Shown piece by piece: positions 7,947 to 16,983 of a DNA stretch of 38,465 nt. The number at the start of each line of letters is the position of its first letter. Position 1 is the stretch's first letter. The notes beneath the pieces are model-generated. The model did no database searches, was not told the DNA's origin, and worked only from the letters and a program-made list of their open reading frames with translations. The position numbers were made by a program, and so were the translations under genes. Source of the DNA: Merismopedia glauca CCAP 1448/3 (GTDB lineage Bacteria > Cyanobacteriota > Cyanobacteriia > Cyanobacteriales > CCAP-1448). The stretch is taken from contig NZ_PVWJ01000043.1 in assembly GCF_003003775.1 (NCBI RefSeq), positions 1-38,465 on the forward strand, read 5' to 3'.

Positions 7947-9108
7947 TTTTGAGCGTTTATCTAACTATCTACAACGCCAAGTTTCTAGGTATTTAAGTGT
8001 GGGGATTATTCTGGCGGTAATTATCAGATTTTTGTGCCTACCTAATCGCTCGTCTGATATGAAAGGGGCTTTAATAGGTTGGTACAATTTTATTGTGGAG
8101 CATGGTGGATTTAGCGCTTTTAAAGAGGGTTTTTCTGACTACACTCCCCTATATGTTTATTGGATCTTTATTGCTTCATGGCTGTTAGCTTGGTTGCCTA
8201 AAATTATGTCAATCAAGTTACTCTCAATTACTTTTGATTTTATCTGTGCTTTTTTTGTTTATAAATTAGTCCGTCTGAAGTATTCAGTTGGAAATATGCC
8301 GACTAAAGCTTTTTTAATAGTTCTATTCACTCCTACAGTTATCTACAATAGTTCTTTATGGGGACAATGCGATGGCATCTATACAACCTTTCTAGTTGCC
8401 TGTCTCTATTATCTGTTAGTTAACAAAAACTCGTTAGCCTTAATTTGCTTTGGTATAGCCGTATCTTTGAAGCTCCAAGCAATGTTCATTTTACCCGTAT
8501 TACTAGTAGCATGGTGGAAAAAAATAGTTAGTTGGAAACAGTTTCTCTGGATTCCCATTGTGTATGTAATCACTATTATTCCCGCTTGGTTAGCTGGAAG
8601 ACCATTTTTAGATTTACTATTAATTTATTTCGGTCAAAGTCAGAAGTTTAAAGAATTAACTAAAAATGCACCGAATCTTTATCAATGGATTCCTAATGAA
8701 TTTTATAATATTGTCGTGCCGATAGGTTTGAGTCTGACTGTATTTTCGATTCTAATTTTAACTTACACTGTGGTGCAAAGTTCGGTGAAGATCGATAGTA
8801 GCCGTCTAGTACATTTGGCATTAGCTTCAACTCTATTAATGCCCTATCTTCTCCCTAAAATGCACGAAAGATACTTCTATCCAGCAGATATATTTTCGAT
8901 GGTTTTTGCGTTTTATTTACCCCAATATTACTGGGTAGCGATCGCAGTTCAATTTTCTTCGTTAATGAGCTACTTAGGCACTAAAATGCTAATCAAACTT
9001 TCGGCAATTATTTTAGGTGTTACCCTATGTTTTGTGCTGTTAAAATTAAAGTCAAAATTAGATCGATCTCCCAATACTGATAGTGTCAATTTAGTGCAAA
9101 TTCAATAG
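7933..9108 (+). CDS. GT-C-type glycosyltransferase-like membrane protein, paralogue 2
   Basis: This 391-residue paralogue of the preceding gene aligns along its whole length. Shared elements include SSDMKGA in the first loop, GWYNFIVEHGG, the NMPTKAFLIVLFTPTVIY block, NSSLWGQCDGIYTTFL, AGRPFLDLLLIYF and LLPKMHERYFYPADI. The frame is open back to 7879, but the ATG at 7933 is preferred because its product then aligns with the start of paralogue 1; it overlaps the upstream stop by 14 bases. Synonymous positions differ widely between the two genes, so the duplication is old and both copies are under selection. The pair could act as a heterodimer or on different substrates; the function is inferred from fold-level resemblance only. 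Confidence 0.7.
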   Translation: MNLVNFERLSNYLQRQVSRYLSVGIILAVIIRFLCLPNRSSDMKGALIGWYNFIVEHGGFSAFKEGFSDYTPLYVYWIFIASWLLAWLPKIMSIKLLSITFDFICAFFVYKLVRLKYSVGNMPTKAFLIVLFTPTVIYNSSLWGQCDGIYTTFLVACLYYLLVNKNSLALICFGIAVSLKLQAMFILPVLLVAWWKKIVSWKQFLWIPIVYVITIIPAWLAGRPFLDLLLIYFGQSQKFKELTKNAPNLYQWIPNEFYNIVVPIGLSLTVFSILILTYTVVQSSVKIDSSRLVHLALASTLLMPYLLPKMHERYFYPADIFSMVFAFYLPQYYWVAIAVQFSSLMSYLGTKMLIKLSAIILGVTLCFVLLKLKSKLDRSPNTDSVNLVQIQ

Positions 9109-9111
9109 CAA

Positions 9112-9139
9112 AACCGAGAGAGCGATCGCTTTCTCGGTT
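9112..9139. terminator. 28-bp near-perfect palindrome centred on HIP1, between convergent genes
   Basis: The left half AACCGAGAGAGCGA and the right half TCGCTTTCTCGGTT are reverse complements with one mismatch. The centre is the octamer GCGATCGC. It lies three bases past the stop of the membrane-protein gene and 32 bases from the stop of the convergent small secreted-protein gene. It is placed as a bidirectional terminator but lacks a long T-run. Confidence 0.5.
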
Positions 9140-9171
9140 AATACTTCGTCTCAAGTAAATTTGCTTTCAAG

Positions 9172-9444
9172 TTAGTGACGGACGCGGACACAGACTTTTC
9201 TAGATTCATAATGAGCAGGGATATAATAAGCTTTTACATAATGTCCATGTTCATAATGGGCGGGAATATGCTTGGCTGCTACAAAGACTTTTTTATATTT
9301 ACAAACTGTTCGATAAGCATATTGCTGAGAGTAATTACTAGCATGATGCTCTTGATGGTAATCTGAAGCTTTAGCAGGAGATAAACTTAAACCTAAAGAA
9401 GTTGTAGCGACGGTAATTCCTAACAATAGTTGTGCGAGTTTCAT
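9172..9444 (-). CDS. small secreted His/Tyr-rich protein of unknown function
   Basis: This 90-residue product is not recognised. The start is set at the ATG at 9444, where a signal peptide begins (MKLAQLLLGITVATTSLGLS, cleavage likely after the AKA near residue 26). A longer frame to 9495 adds a polar stretch that would spoil the signal. The mature part of about 64 residues is rich in His, Tyr and Lys and carries two copies of IPAHYE about 14 residues apart, with a Cys on either side (TVCKYKK and RKVCVRV) that could form a disulfide. Periplasmic metal binding is conceivable from composition but not shown. It converges with the upstream membrane-protein gene. Confidence 0.65.
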   Translation of the reverse strand: MKLAQLLLGITVATTSLGLSLSPAKASDYHQEHHASNYSQQYAYRTVCKYKKVFVAAKHIPAHYEHGHYVKAYYIPAHYESRKVCVRVRH

Positions 9445-9550
9445 TGGATGATTTGCTGAGTTGTTTTCTTTGTATATTGAGTAATACGAATGCAATTCAG
9501 TACATTCCGCAAACTTGAGAAAATTTAGATCTAGATTCTAGGTGAAAATA

Positions 9551-10510
9551 ATGAAAGCCCTTTGGTTACAAGATAAACAGCTAGAACTGCGTACCGAAAT
9601 TCCCATCCCAGAACCACCAACAGGTGAAGCGCGGGTACGGGTACTGCAAGCAGGAATTTGCAATACAGACCTAGAGTTGCTGCGGGGTTATTACCCGTAT
9701 GGAGGTATACTAGGACATGAGTTCGTCGGCGTAGTCGATTCCGGGTCGGAAAGCTTAGTCGGTCAAAGAGTAGTCGGAGAAATCAACGCTGCTTGCGGAA
9801 AGTGCCATTTTTGCCAAACCGGACAACCAACTCACTGCGAAAATCGGACGGTTTTAGGCATTGTCAATCGAAACGGTGCTTTTGCTGAATATCTGACTTT
9901 ACCAATTGAAAACTTACATCTGGTTCCAGATTCAGTCTCAACCGATGCAGCGACATTTACTGAACCCCTAGCAGCAGCTTTAGAAATTCAACAGCAAGTA
10001 TCTATTTCACCCAATCAATCTGTATTAGTGATTGGGGATGGAAAATTAGGTCAATTAGTCGCCCAAACTCTATTTTTAACTGGTTGTGATTTGTTAGTAG
10101 TAGGTCGTCACCCAGAAAAGTTACAATATCTAGCTGCGAGGGGAATTAAAACAGGTTTGGTGGATGCAGTTCGTCCCCGCCAATTCGATATTTGTGTAGA
10201 ATGTACGGGAAATCCAGAAGGGTTTGCTCTAGCCCGTCAAGCATTGCGTCCTAGAGGTATTTTAGTTCTCAAAAGCACCTACGCGGGTCATCTCACCATC
10301 GATGCTTCTTCTTTAGTAGTAGATGAGATTACTCTGATTGGTTCTCGTTGCGGACCATTTTTACCCGCTTTGGAGTTACTCGCTACCAACCAAGTGGATG
10401 TGAAGCCATTGATACATAGTCGCTTTCCTCTAGATGATGCTTTAAAAGCTTTTGAAAGCGCCCAAACCAAAGGAACTCTCAAAGTATTGTTGGAAATGTC
10501 TAGTTTATAG
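9551..10510 (+). CDS. zinc-dependent alcohol dehydrogenase family protein
   Basis: This is a medium-chain dehydrogenase/reductase of 319 residues. It has the catalytic-zinc ligands in GICNTD (Cys 37, by homology) and GHEF, and the structural-zinc cluster of four Cys in CGKCHFCQTGQPTHC. A Rossmann domain starts at VLVIGDGKLGQL. Such enzymes oxidise alcohols or polyols with NAD(P); the sequence is closest in style to threonine/sorbitol-dehydrogenase-like members, but the substrate cannot be read. A GTG at 9542 is in frame, but AGGTG at 9540-9544 is a Shine-Dalgarno for the ATG at 9551, which is chosen. It is slightly shorter than typical (about 340). The following ureF starts 81 bases later, so co-transcription is possible. 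Confidence 0.85.
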   Translation: MKALWLQDKQLELRTEIPIPEPPTGEARVRVLQAGICNTDLELLRGYYPYGGILGHEFVGVVDSGSESLVGQRVVGEINAACGKCHFCQTGQPTHCENRTVLGIVNRNGAFAEYLTLPIENLHLVPDSVSTDAATFTEPLAAALEIQQQVSISPNQSVLVIGDGKLGQLVAQTLFLTGCDLLVVGRHPEKLQYLAARGIKTGLVDAVRPRQFDICVECTGNPEGFALARQALRPRGILVLKSTYAGHLTIDASSLVVDEITLIGSRCGPFLPALELLATNQVDVKPLIHSRFPLDDALKAFESAQTKGTLKVLLEMSSL

Positions 10511-10591
10511 CTATCAACCGAAAGCGGGAGCAATTTATCCTGTTCCCCAACTTTGGGATAACTTATTTTTTATCACTCAAACTATTATCTA

Positions 10592-11275
10592 GTGACCGAA
10601 TTAACCTCAATTAAATTACTTCACCTCTTGCAAATTAGCAATTCAGCTTTACCTATAGGTGCTTATAGTTATTCAGAAGGGTTAGAAACATTAATTGAAC
10701 TTCAAATAATTAAAGATGCAAACGATTTAAAATCTTGGCTGATTCAAGAGTTAAAATATGGAGCAATTAGAACAGAAACAGCAGTGATGACTAGGGCTTT
10801 TCAAGCTACTCAAAGGTTAGATTTATGTACTTTTAAATCCTGGAATAATTGGTTTTCAGCCGCTAGAGAAACTGAAGAAATGCGTCAGCAAAGTTGGCAA
10901 ATGGGCTATTCTTTATTAAGGTTAATTGAACAAATAGAACCAGCCACATCTCATCTAGTCCAAGCTTGCGGAAATCCCTGTAACTATGCAGTCGCGTTTG
11001 GAACAATTACCGCATACTGGGAAATAGATCTTACTGCTGCTACCCTAGCCTACTTACAAAGTTGGGCGTTAAATCTCATCAATGCGGCGGTTAAATTAAT
11101 CCCTTTAGGACAAACTACAGGACAAAAGTTATTACTAGATCTAAACTGTATTATAACCACAGCAACTGAAGAAATATTAGACTTACAAGACGACGATCTA
11201 TGTAGTTGTGGATGGGGTTTATCGTTAGCTAGTATGAATCACGAAATCCTCTATACTCGTTTATTTCGTAGTTGA
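10592..11275 (+). CDS. ureF: urease accessory protein UreF
   Basis: UreF forms the UreD-UreF-UreG complex that loads nickel and CO2 onto urease, and is thought to gate the GTPase of UreG. The 227-residue product has the conserved N-terminal segment with ALPIGAYSYSEGLE (about 18-31), the RETEEMRQQSWQMGYSLLRL helix (about 90-109), and C-terminal helices ending in the usual MNHEILYTRLFRS. It starts with GTG. ureG follows after 161 bases that include a hairpin and a heptamer repeat. Urease structural genes and ureD/ureE are not in this window, so they must lie elsewhere, as is common in cyanobacteria. Confidence 0.92.
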   Translation: MTELTSIKLLHLLQISNSALPIGAYSYSEGLETLIELQIIKDANDLKSWLIQELKYGAIRTETAVMTRAFQATQRLDLCTFKSWNNWFSAARETEEMRQQSWQMGYSLLRLIEQIEPATSHLVQACGNPCNYAVAFGTITAYWEIDLTAATLAYLQSWALNLINAAVKLIPLGQTTGQKLLLDLNCIITTATEEILDLQDDDLCSCGWGLSLASMNHEILYTRLFRS

Positions 11276-11307
11276 TAAAATGGAGATGCAGTATGTTTAA
11301 ATTAAGA

Positions 11308-11328
11308 GGACAGCCGAGACGGCTATCC
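11308..11328. repeat. short hairpin in the ureF-ureG spacer
   Basis: GGACAGCCG (11308-11316) and CGGCTATCC (11320-11328) can form a nine-pair stem with one G-T pair and an AGA loop. It could weaken or separate transcription of ureG from ureF, but it has no T-run. Confidence 0.45.
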
Positions 11329-11370
11329 CACAATTATATATGTCATAAGCTACTGTGCATTTAAATTTCC

Positions 11371-11405
11371 CTTCTTGCTTCTTGCTTCTTGCTTCTTGCT
11401 TCTTC
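11371..11405. repeat. heptamer tandem repeat (CTTCTTG)
   Basis: Four perfect copies of CTTCTTG fill 11371-11398, followed by a partial fifth to 11405. The tract lies 31 bases before the ureG start codon. It is a short tandem repeat of the seven-base class seen elsewhere in this window. Confidence 0.8.
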
Positions 11406-11436
11406 TCAACAAGTAAATTAAATACAAAGGCAGCAT

Positions 11437-12036
11437 ATGAGTGCATATAGAATTGGTGTAGCAGGGCCTGTAGGTTCAGGAAAAACTGCTTTAGTAGATG
11501 CTTTGTGTAAAGCTTTGCGGGACAAGTATAGAATTGCGGTGGTGACCAATGATATCTATACTCAAGAAGATGCCCAGTTTTTGGTACGTTCTCAAGCCTT
11601 AGCGCGCGATCGCATCATTGGTGTCGAAACTGGTGGGTGTCCCCATACGGCTATTCGCGAAGATGCTTCAATTAACTTAGCGGCGATCGCTCAATTAGAA
11701 GTACAATTTACTAACTTAGAACTGATATTTGTGGAAAGTGGTGGCGATAATTTGGCTTCTACTTTCAGCCCTGAATTAGCCGACTTAACTATCTATGTAA
11801 TAGATGTTGCCGCAGGTGATAAAATTCCCCGTAAGGGTGGTCCTGGAATTACTAAATCTGACTTACTAGTAATTAATAAAATCGATTTAGCGCCCTATGT
11901 CGGTGCAGATTTAACTGTTATGGAACGGGATGCGAAAAAGATGCGTCCAACAAAACCTTTTATATTTACTAATTTGAAAGATGGAACTGGGTTATCATTT
12001 ATTGTAGATTTTATTGGCGATCGCGCTGTGATTTAA
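11437..12036 (+). CDS. ureG: urease accessory GTPase UreG
   Basis: UreG is the SIMIBI-class GTPase that carries nickel to apo-urease in the cytoplasm. The 199-residue product has the P-loop GPVGSGKT (10-17), the metal-binding CPH motif (68-70) in [15 protein letters not shown], the ESGGDNLAS segment (about 103-111), and the NKID guanine-specificity motif (about 147-150). It is full length for the family. An AAAGG Shine-Dalgarno precedes the ATG. It follows ureF on the same strand. Confidence 0.96.
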   Translation: MSAYRIGVAGPVGSGKTALVDALCKALRDKYRIAVVTNDIYTQEDAQFLVRSQALARDRIIGVETGGCPHTAIREDASINLAAIAQLEVQFTNLELIFVESGGDNLASTFSPELADLTIYVIDVAAGDKIPRKGGPGITKSDLLVINKIDLAPYVGADLTVMERDAKKMRPTKPFIFTNLKDGTGLSFIVDFIGDRAVI

Positions 12037-12195
12037 CTTCAATGAATCAATGTCTTAGACTCTTATCCGTAAAATTACATAGATTTTATTCGGTCAAATA
12101 ATTAATATTTGTGAATATGTTTTCCACAATTTACACAAATACATTACTTTCTAAATGTACATTATTATGGCAGTAATTTTAAAATTACATCAGTT

Positions 12196-12786
12196 ATGAA
12201 TTACCCGCTAACACTAACCTTTAAGCTTTGGGCACTAGCACCACAGATCTTTGTTAGAGATACTCAACAAAATGTCGTATTTTATGTAAAACAAAAGCTA
12301 TTTAAACTAAAAGAGAAGATTACTGTCTTTGGAGATGAGGCTCAACAAACACCCAAGTTTTACATTCAAGCAGATAGAATCATCGATTTTTCCGCCCGTT
12401 ACAATTTTAGCGATGTCAATGGCAATCAGTTAGGTTCAGTCAAACGTAAAGGCTGGAAATCTTTGTGGAAAGCTCATTATGACATTTTTGCTCCCAACAG
12501 CGACCAACCAATCATGGTAATTCATGAAGAAAACCCGTGGGTGAAAGTTTTCGATACTTTATTTGCTGAAATTCCGATTATCGGTCTGTTTACAGGTTAT
12601 GTATTTAACCCTAAATATTTAGTAAGTCGTACTGACGGTAGAATCGTCATGCATCTCCAAAAAGAACCAGCATTTCTATCCCGAATTTTCACGATTAAAA
12701 AAGTAGATTCTTTGAGCGAAGCTGAGGAAAAAACTGCCCTTTTGAGTTTACTAATGATGATTTTACTCGAAAAACAAAGAGGGTAA
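12196..12786 (+). CDS. LURP-one-related / tubby-like family protein
   Basis: This 196-residue protein resembles the LURP-one-related (scramblase/tubby-like) beta-barrel family. Its beta-rich pattern opens with LTFKLWALAPQIFVRD, then VVFYVKQKLFKLKEKITVF, which recalls the family core strand 'vr.K...lke...vy.d'. A stretch near 131-148 (FAEIPIIGLFTGYVF) is hydrophobic. The function of bacterial members is largely unknown. It stands alone after ureG (159-base gap) and has no evident partner. Confidence 0.6.
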   Translation: MNYPLTLTFKLWALAPQIFVRDTQQNVVFYVKQKLFKLKEKITVFGDEAQQTPKFYIQADRIIDFSARYNFSDVNGNQLGSVKRKGWKSLWKAHYDIFAPNSDQPIMVIHEENPWVKVFDTLFAEIPIIGLFTGYVFNPKYLVSRTDGRIVMHLQKEPAFLSRIFTIKKVDSLSEAEEKTALLSLLMMILLEKQRG

Positions 12787-12790
12787 GTGA

Positions 12791-12811
12791 AGTCAGAAGT
12801 CAGAAGTCAGA
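12791..12811. repeat. heptamer tandem repeat (AGTCAGA)
   Basis: Three perfect copies of AGTCAGA begin five bases after the stop of the LURP-one-like gene. The same heptamer occurs singly near 1475 and, inverted, near 5350 and 6590. Confidence 0.75.
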
Positions 12812-12816
12812 AGTAG

Positions 12817-12923
12817 GGGCGGGTTTTGCCAGCCAATTCAGCCGAAGCTATCGATATCAAATCAAACCCGCCCTCTTGGGATCGATTTTAATTTGACAGA
12901 TTGATATTAAACAAAACCCGCCC
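12817..12923. repeat. inverted-repeat-bounded intergenic element, possibly decayed
   Basis: GGGCGGGTTTTG at 12817-12828 is the exact reverse complement of CAAAACCCGCCC at 12912-12923. A third copy of the arm, CAAACCCGCCC, lies inside at 12863-12873, preceded in each case by a similar GATAT-AAA segment. It may be a small decayed mobile element. It occupies part of the 357-base gap before der, in which no gene is evident. Confidence 0.4.
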
Positions 12924-13004
12924 AAGTTCGGCTACGGTCACTTCTCGCCAACACAGTTTAATTACGCCGTTCTACTTAATGTCGCTTACGGACAGACACC
13001 GTAG

Positions 13005-13033
13005 GTAGGGTAGGCATTGCCTACCCTACTTTT
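13005..13033. terminator. strong hairpin followed by TTTT
   Basis: GTAGGGTAGGC (13005-13015) pairs perfectly with GCCTACCCTAC (13019-13029) around ATT, and TTTT follows. It lies between the convergent LURP-one-like gene and der, some 220 bases past the former. It may be a terminator or one more dispersed palindrome. Confidence 0.5.
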
Positions 13034-13143
13034 CCAGATAGTGTAAAAATTAGCAATCTGCGTAATTTTTAAAGGATTCAAAAGTAATCTGGAGTCTAAT
13101 TGTGTTTGCCATTATTAACCCTGAATAATGGATAAAAGTAGCC

Positions 13144-14505
13144 TTAGACGCGAGTTGCCCGATTAGGACCAGCATTTTCTGCCTCTCTTACCTTCTTACT
13201 GCGCCATAAGATTCTAATTGGAGTTCCTGAAAAATCAAGTTGCTGACGGAATTGACTTTCCATGTAGCGACGATAGTTTTCGTTAAAACGTTGAGAATCG
13301 TTGACGAATAAAACTATAGTTGGGGGTTGAGAACGAACTTGAGTGCCATAATAAATCTTACCTTGCCTTCCTTGGCGGCTAGTGGGGGGAGAATGCCATT
13401 TGATAGCATCTTCTATCACTTCGTTGATTACAGCAGTGCTAACGCGGCGTTGGTGCTGTTCGGCGGCGGTTTCTACTAAGTCAAAAACTTTGGGAACTCT
13501 TTGTCCATTGATGGCGCTAGTAAAAATCATTTCCGCCCAATCTACAAAATAAAGCCGATCTTTGAGGATTTTTTGGTGATCGTAGATGGTATAAGAGTCT
13601 TTTTCTACCGCATCCCATTTATTAACCACAACTACGCAAGCGCGTCCTTCTTCAGCGATTCTTCCAGCCAGCTTTTGATCTTGTTCCGTGACTCCATCTA
13701 ACACATCAATCACGAATAACACGACATCAGCGCGACGAATAGCTTTAAAAGCGCGGTTGATGCCAAAAAATTCGGGGCCGAATTCGACGTTTTTCTTCTT
13801 TCTAATCCCGGCTGTATCGATCAGGCGGAAGGTTTTACCGTTTCTTTCGACTAAGGTATCTATAGCATCGCGGGTAGTTCCAGAAATCGGGCTAACTATG
13901 GCTCTCGTTTCCCCGACTAAAGCATTGAGTAAGCTAGATTTACCCACATTTGGTCGTCCAACGATCGCTACTTTGATCTCATCAGTTTCTGGTAAGGTAT
14001 CTACAGTCGGGATATGAGTAATCAACTCATCTAGTAACTCTCCCGTACCGCTACCGTGGATGGCAGACATGGGAAAAGGTTCGCCCAAACCCAATTCCCA
14101 AAACTCCGAAGCTTGCATTAAACCCTGTTGCTCAGATTCACACTTATTAACCGCTAAGATGACGGGTACGGATTGTTCGCGCAACCATTCAGCGATGGTT
14201 TGATCTCCGCCAGTTAATCCCGCTTGTCCATCGACTACGAAAATTGCAGCGCACGCCTCAGATAATGCTAGCATCACCTGTTCGCGAATCAGGGGTAAAA
14301 ATTCTGTATCGTCATCAAATACCAAACCACCAGTATCGACGACCGAAAAATCTCGATCTTGCCAGAAAGCCGAGCGATAAGTGCGATCGCGCGTTACTCC
14401 TGGCTCATCATACACAATAGCATCTTGTTCGCCTGCCAAGCGATTAACCAGCATTGATTTACCCACGTTCGGGCGTCCAACAATAGCAACAATGGGCAAA
14501 GTCAT
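13144..14505 (-). CDS. der: ribosome-assembly GTPase Der (EngA)
   Basis: Der is a double GTPase needed for maturation of the 50S ribosomal subunit. The 453-residue product has two G domains, each with a GRPNVGKS P-loop (10-17 and about 181-188), DTGG/DTAG switch II motifs and NKCE/NKWD specificity motifs, followed by the C-terminal KH-like domain ([17 protein letters not shown] onward). The ATG at 14505 is chosen because GGAAGGA lies just upstream. A GTG at 14541 in the same frame would add 12 residues without family support. It is monocistronic. Confidence 0.96.
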   Translation of the reverse strand: MTLPIVAIVGRPNVGKSMLVNRLAGEQDAIVYDEPGVTRDRTYRSAFWQDRDFSVVDTGGLVFDDDTEFLPLIREQVMLALSEACAAIFVVDGQAGLTGGDQTIAEWLREQSVPVILAVNKCESEQQGLMQASEFWELGLGEPFPMSAIHGSGTGELLDELITHIPTVDTLPETDEIKVAIVGRPNVGKSSLLNALVGETRAIVSPISGTTRDAIDTLVERNGKTFRLIDTAGIRKKKNVEFGPEFFGINRAFKAIRRADVVLFVIDVLDGVTEQDQKLAGRIAEEGRACVVVVNKWDAVEKDSYTIYDHQKILKDRLYFVDWAEMIFTSAINGQRVPKVFDLVETAAEQHQRRVSTAVINEVIEDAIKWHSPPTSRQGRQGKIYYGTQVRSQPPTIVLFVNDSQRFNENYRRYMESQFRQQLDFSGTPIRILWRSKKVREAENAGPNRATRV

Positions 14506-14700
14506 AACCGTTTCCTTCCGAATCTCACTAGCTCGCTTCACAGGTACAAGCCAAATTCTATTTTAACTACTTCTAGACGGTCTTTACTCAATAAATAATC
14601 AATACTTGATATTTGGTCATATTTTCTTATGTGTAATTAAGTTATTTAATGCGAGATAATAACCATTTAAACCATAAAGACGACGAAAACATTCGTAGAA

Positions 14701-15108
14701 ATGCTGCAAAAAATTTACTTCGATTCTCAAGAACACACAGAAATTATTGATATTACCTCTCAAGTTAAATCGGCTGTCGAATCTACAGAAATTCAAGAGG
14801 GGATTTGCACTATCTATGTACCCCACACCAGCGCCGCTATTTGTATTCAAGAAAATGCTGATTATCGAGTACATATAGATTTACTCAATGCTTTAGAAAG
14901 ATTAGTCCCGCAAGACTTTCCTTACTTGCACCAAACTGAGCGCAAAAATGCATATGCTCATATAAAATCTGCTTTAATTGGTGCTTCTGAAACTGTTATT
15001 ATTGAGCAAGGAAAAGTTTTATTAGGTACTTATCAATCAATTTATTTCTTTGAGTTTGATGGTCCCCGACAACAGCGTCAAGTGTGGTTAAAAATCCAGA
15101 GTTGTTAG
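14701..15108 (+). CDS. YjbQ/UPF0047 family protein (secondary thiamine-phosphate synthase-like)
   Basis: This 135-residue protein belongs to the compact YjbQ (UPF0047) family, some members of which show weak thiamine-phosphate synthase activity; the true role is unsettled. The conserved features are PHTSAAICIQENAD (about 41-54), the HIDLLNALERLVP segment, the His-containing ERKNAYAHIKSALIGAS stretch (about 81-97), and the C-terminal QGKVLLGTYQSIYFFEFDGP (102-121). It is full length. It is divergent from der across about 195 bases, and no thiamine gene is close. Confidence 0.85.
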   Translation: MLQKIYFDSQEHTEIIDITSQVKSAVESTEIQEGICTIYVPHTSAAICIQENADYRVHIDLLNALERLVPQDFPYLHQTERKNAYAHIKSALIGASETVIIEQGKVLLGTYQSIYFFEFDGPRQQRQVWLKIQSC

Positions 15109-15405
15109 TTAGATAAAGTGAGAAATTGGGCACTCTAGAGAAAAGCGATCGCTGCTAATCTAATGTATAAGGAAAGGTGGAAAGATGACCATTATTCTGG
15201 GCTTTCCCTAACGGCTCTTGACTTTGGAAAGTGAGAAAATTGCAGATTACAAGATTTGTGACGAATCCACCTAGATTGGTTTGGTGGCGATCGCTGTTAA
15301 TGTATGAAGTGCGATCGCTTCGACTCGCTTTTCTCTCAATTCCACACTCTCTTTTATGATTTCGGTAAATTGAGCTATAGAGTGATTTAGTGAATTTTTT
15401 CTGCT
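15109..15405. other. intergenic region rich in HIP1 octamers
   Basis: This 297-base space between the convergent yjbQ-like and gabD genes holds three GCGATCGC octamers (near 15147, 15287 and 15310). I see no ORF of note and no strong terminator. Confidence 0.6.
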
Positions 15406-16773
15406 TTAACTAATCGAAACGGTCTTAATATTGACAAATTCAAGAATTCCAGGCAGTCCTAATTCTCTACCATAACCAGAACGTTTGATGCCACCAAAGG
15501 GCAAAGATGGATTAGATTGGACAAAGCTATTGATAAAGACAACTCCTGATTCAATTTCTTCAATCAGGCGCTTCTGTTCATCAAGATTAGTCGTCCAAGC
15601 ACTCGCACCCAATCCAAACGCGGTATCGTTGGCTTTGGCGATCGCTTCATCGATATCCTTCACGGTAAATAATAAAGCAACTGGTCCAAAAAACTCTTCC
15701 TGGTCGGCGGGAGTGCCAACAGGAATCTCCGTTAAAATGGTGGGTGGATAGTAATTTCCTGGGCGATCTGATAAAGGTTTACCCCCGATTAAGAGTTTAG
15801 CCCCACCTTGAATACTAGCTTGAACTTGACGATCTAGCTCTTCTAAGATTTTAGGGGTAGCTAAAGGACCTAAATCTGTATCAGGTGACATAGGATCGCC
15901 GATTTTGAGAGCGCGGTATTTGTCTAGGAGGCGATTGGTGAACTCAGAGGCGATCGCTTCTTGTACAATAAATCTTTTAGCAGCAATACAAGATTGACCG
16001 TTATTGAGCATTCTACCAATGACTGCTGTTTGCACGGCGGCATCCAAATTGGCACTTTCTAGCACGATAAACGGATCGCTACCACCTAGTTCTAAAAGGG
16101 TTTTTTTCAGGTTTTTTCCCGCAGCAGCAGCTAAACTCGCACCTGCGGCTTCACTTCCAGTTAAAGAAGCAGCTTTTACCCGTGGATCTGCCATCAGCTT
16201 CTCAATTTTACTGGCTTCCAGGAGTAAGGTTTGAAATGCACCCACAGGAAAACCAGCTTGCAGAAATATCTCTTCAATCGCTAAAGCTGACTGGGGAACA
16301 TTAGAAGCGTGCTTGAGTAAACAGACGTTACCTGCCATTAAAGCGGGTACAGCGAATCTAAATACTTGCCAAAACGGAAAATTCCAGGGCATTACTCCTA
16401 AAATAACTCCCAATGGCTGATATTTAACGTAATGTTGACCTTTTTCTAATTTAATTTCTTGGTCTTGCAGAAATTCTTCGGCATTATCTGCGTAGTAGCG
16501 ACAAACAGTGGCGCATTTCTGTGCTTCGAGAATCGCCATTTTCAGGGGTTTACCCATTTCTGTCGTCATCATCTCGCCAAATTGGGGAGACTGATTCTCG
16601 ACGATATCTGCAACTTTGTGCATCCATTCAGCGCGTTGAGAGAAGGGAATGCGTTTATAGTTTTGGTAAGCTTGTTCGGCTTGAGTTAACTTAGCTTCAA
16701 GTTCTGTATCTGCGATCGGGGTAAAGGTTTTGAGGGTTTCCCCAGTGGCTGGATTAACTGTTGCGATCGCCAT
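15406..16773 (-). CDS. gabD: succinate-semialdehyde dehydrogenase (NAD(P)+)
   Basis: This enzyme oxidises succinate semialdehyde to succinate. In many cyanobacteria it works with 2-oxoglutarate decarboxylase or the GABA shunt to close the TCA cycle. The 455-residue product is a full-length aldehyde dehydrogenase: MPWNFPFWQ (128-136, with the oxyanion Asn 131), LTGSEAAG (cofactor fold, about 204-211), the general-base Glu 228 in LELGGSDPF, and the catalytic Cys 262 in NNGQSC. The short N-terminus and sequence match the SSADH group seen in cyanobacteria. The substrate is inferred from family resemblance. It is monocistronic. Confidence 0.87.
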   Translation of the reverse strand: MAIATVNPATGETLKTFTPIADTELEAKLTQAEQAYQNYKRIPFSQRAEWMHKVADIVENQSPQFGEMMTTEMGKPLKMAILEAQKCATVCRYYADNAEEFLQDQEIKLEKGQHYVKYQPLGVILGVMPWNFPFWQVFRFAVPALMAGNVCLLKHASNVPQSALAIEEIFLQAGFPVGAFQTLLLEASKIEKLMADPRVKAASLTGSEAAGASLAAAAGKNLKKTLLELGGSDPFIVLESANLDAAVQTAVIGRMLNNGQSCIAAKRFIVQEAIASEFTNRLLDKYRALKIGDPMSPDTDLGPLATPKILEELDRQVQASIQGGAKLLIGGKPLSDRPGNYYPPTILTEIPVGTPADQEEFFGPVALLFTVKDIDEAIAKANDTAFGLGASAWTTNLDEQKRLIEEIESGVVFINSFVQSNPSLPFGGIKRSGYGRELGLPGILEFVNIKTVSIS

Positions 16774-16983
16774 GATTTCCTCTAAAATTCCTTTGGAAGA
16801 CTGAACCTTGAATGGGGAAGTAATCTTTCTACCTCCAATTATTTCTTCAAGGATCTACTCAGATCTTAGCAAGACTCCTCCAAATATCTAGCCAAGCACA
16901 ATCGTCTCTACAAAAACTAATGATGGGGGAACGCAGTTGTTCACCCCACAATATCTCTATTGATTTGATTCATGACCAATTAA

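Noticed and set aside
15485-16689. Several open frames antisense to the succinate-semialdehyde dehydrogenase gene
   Set aside because: They are shadows of a well-supported gene and show low-complexity composition without domains.
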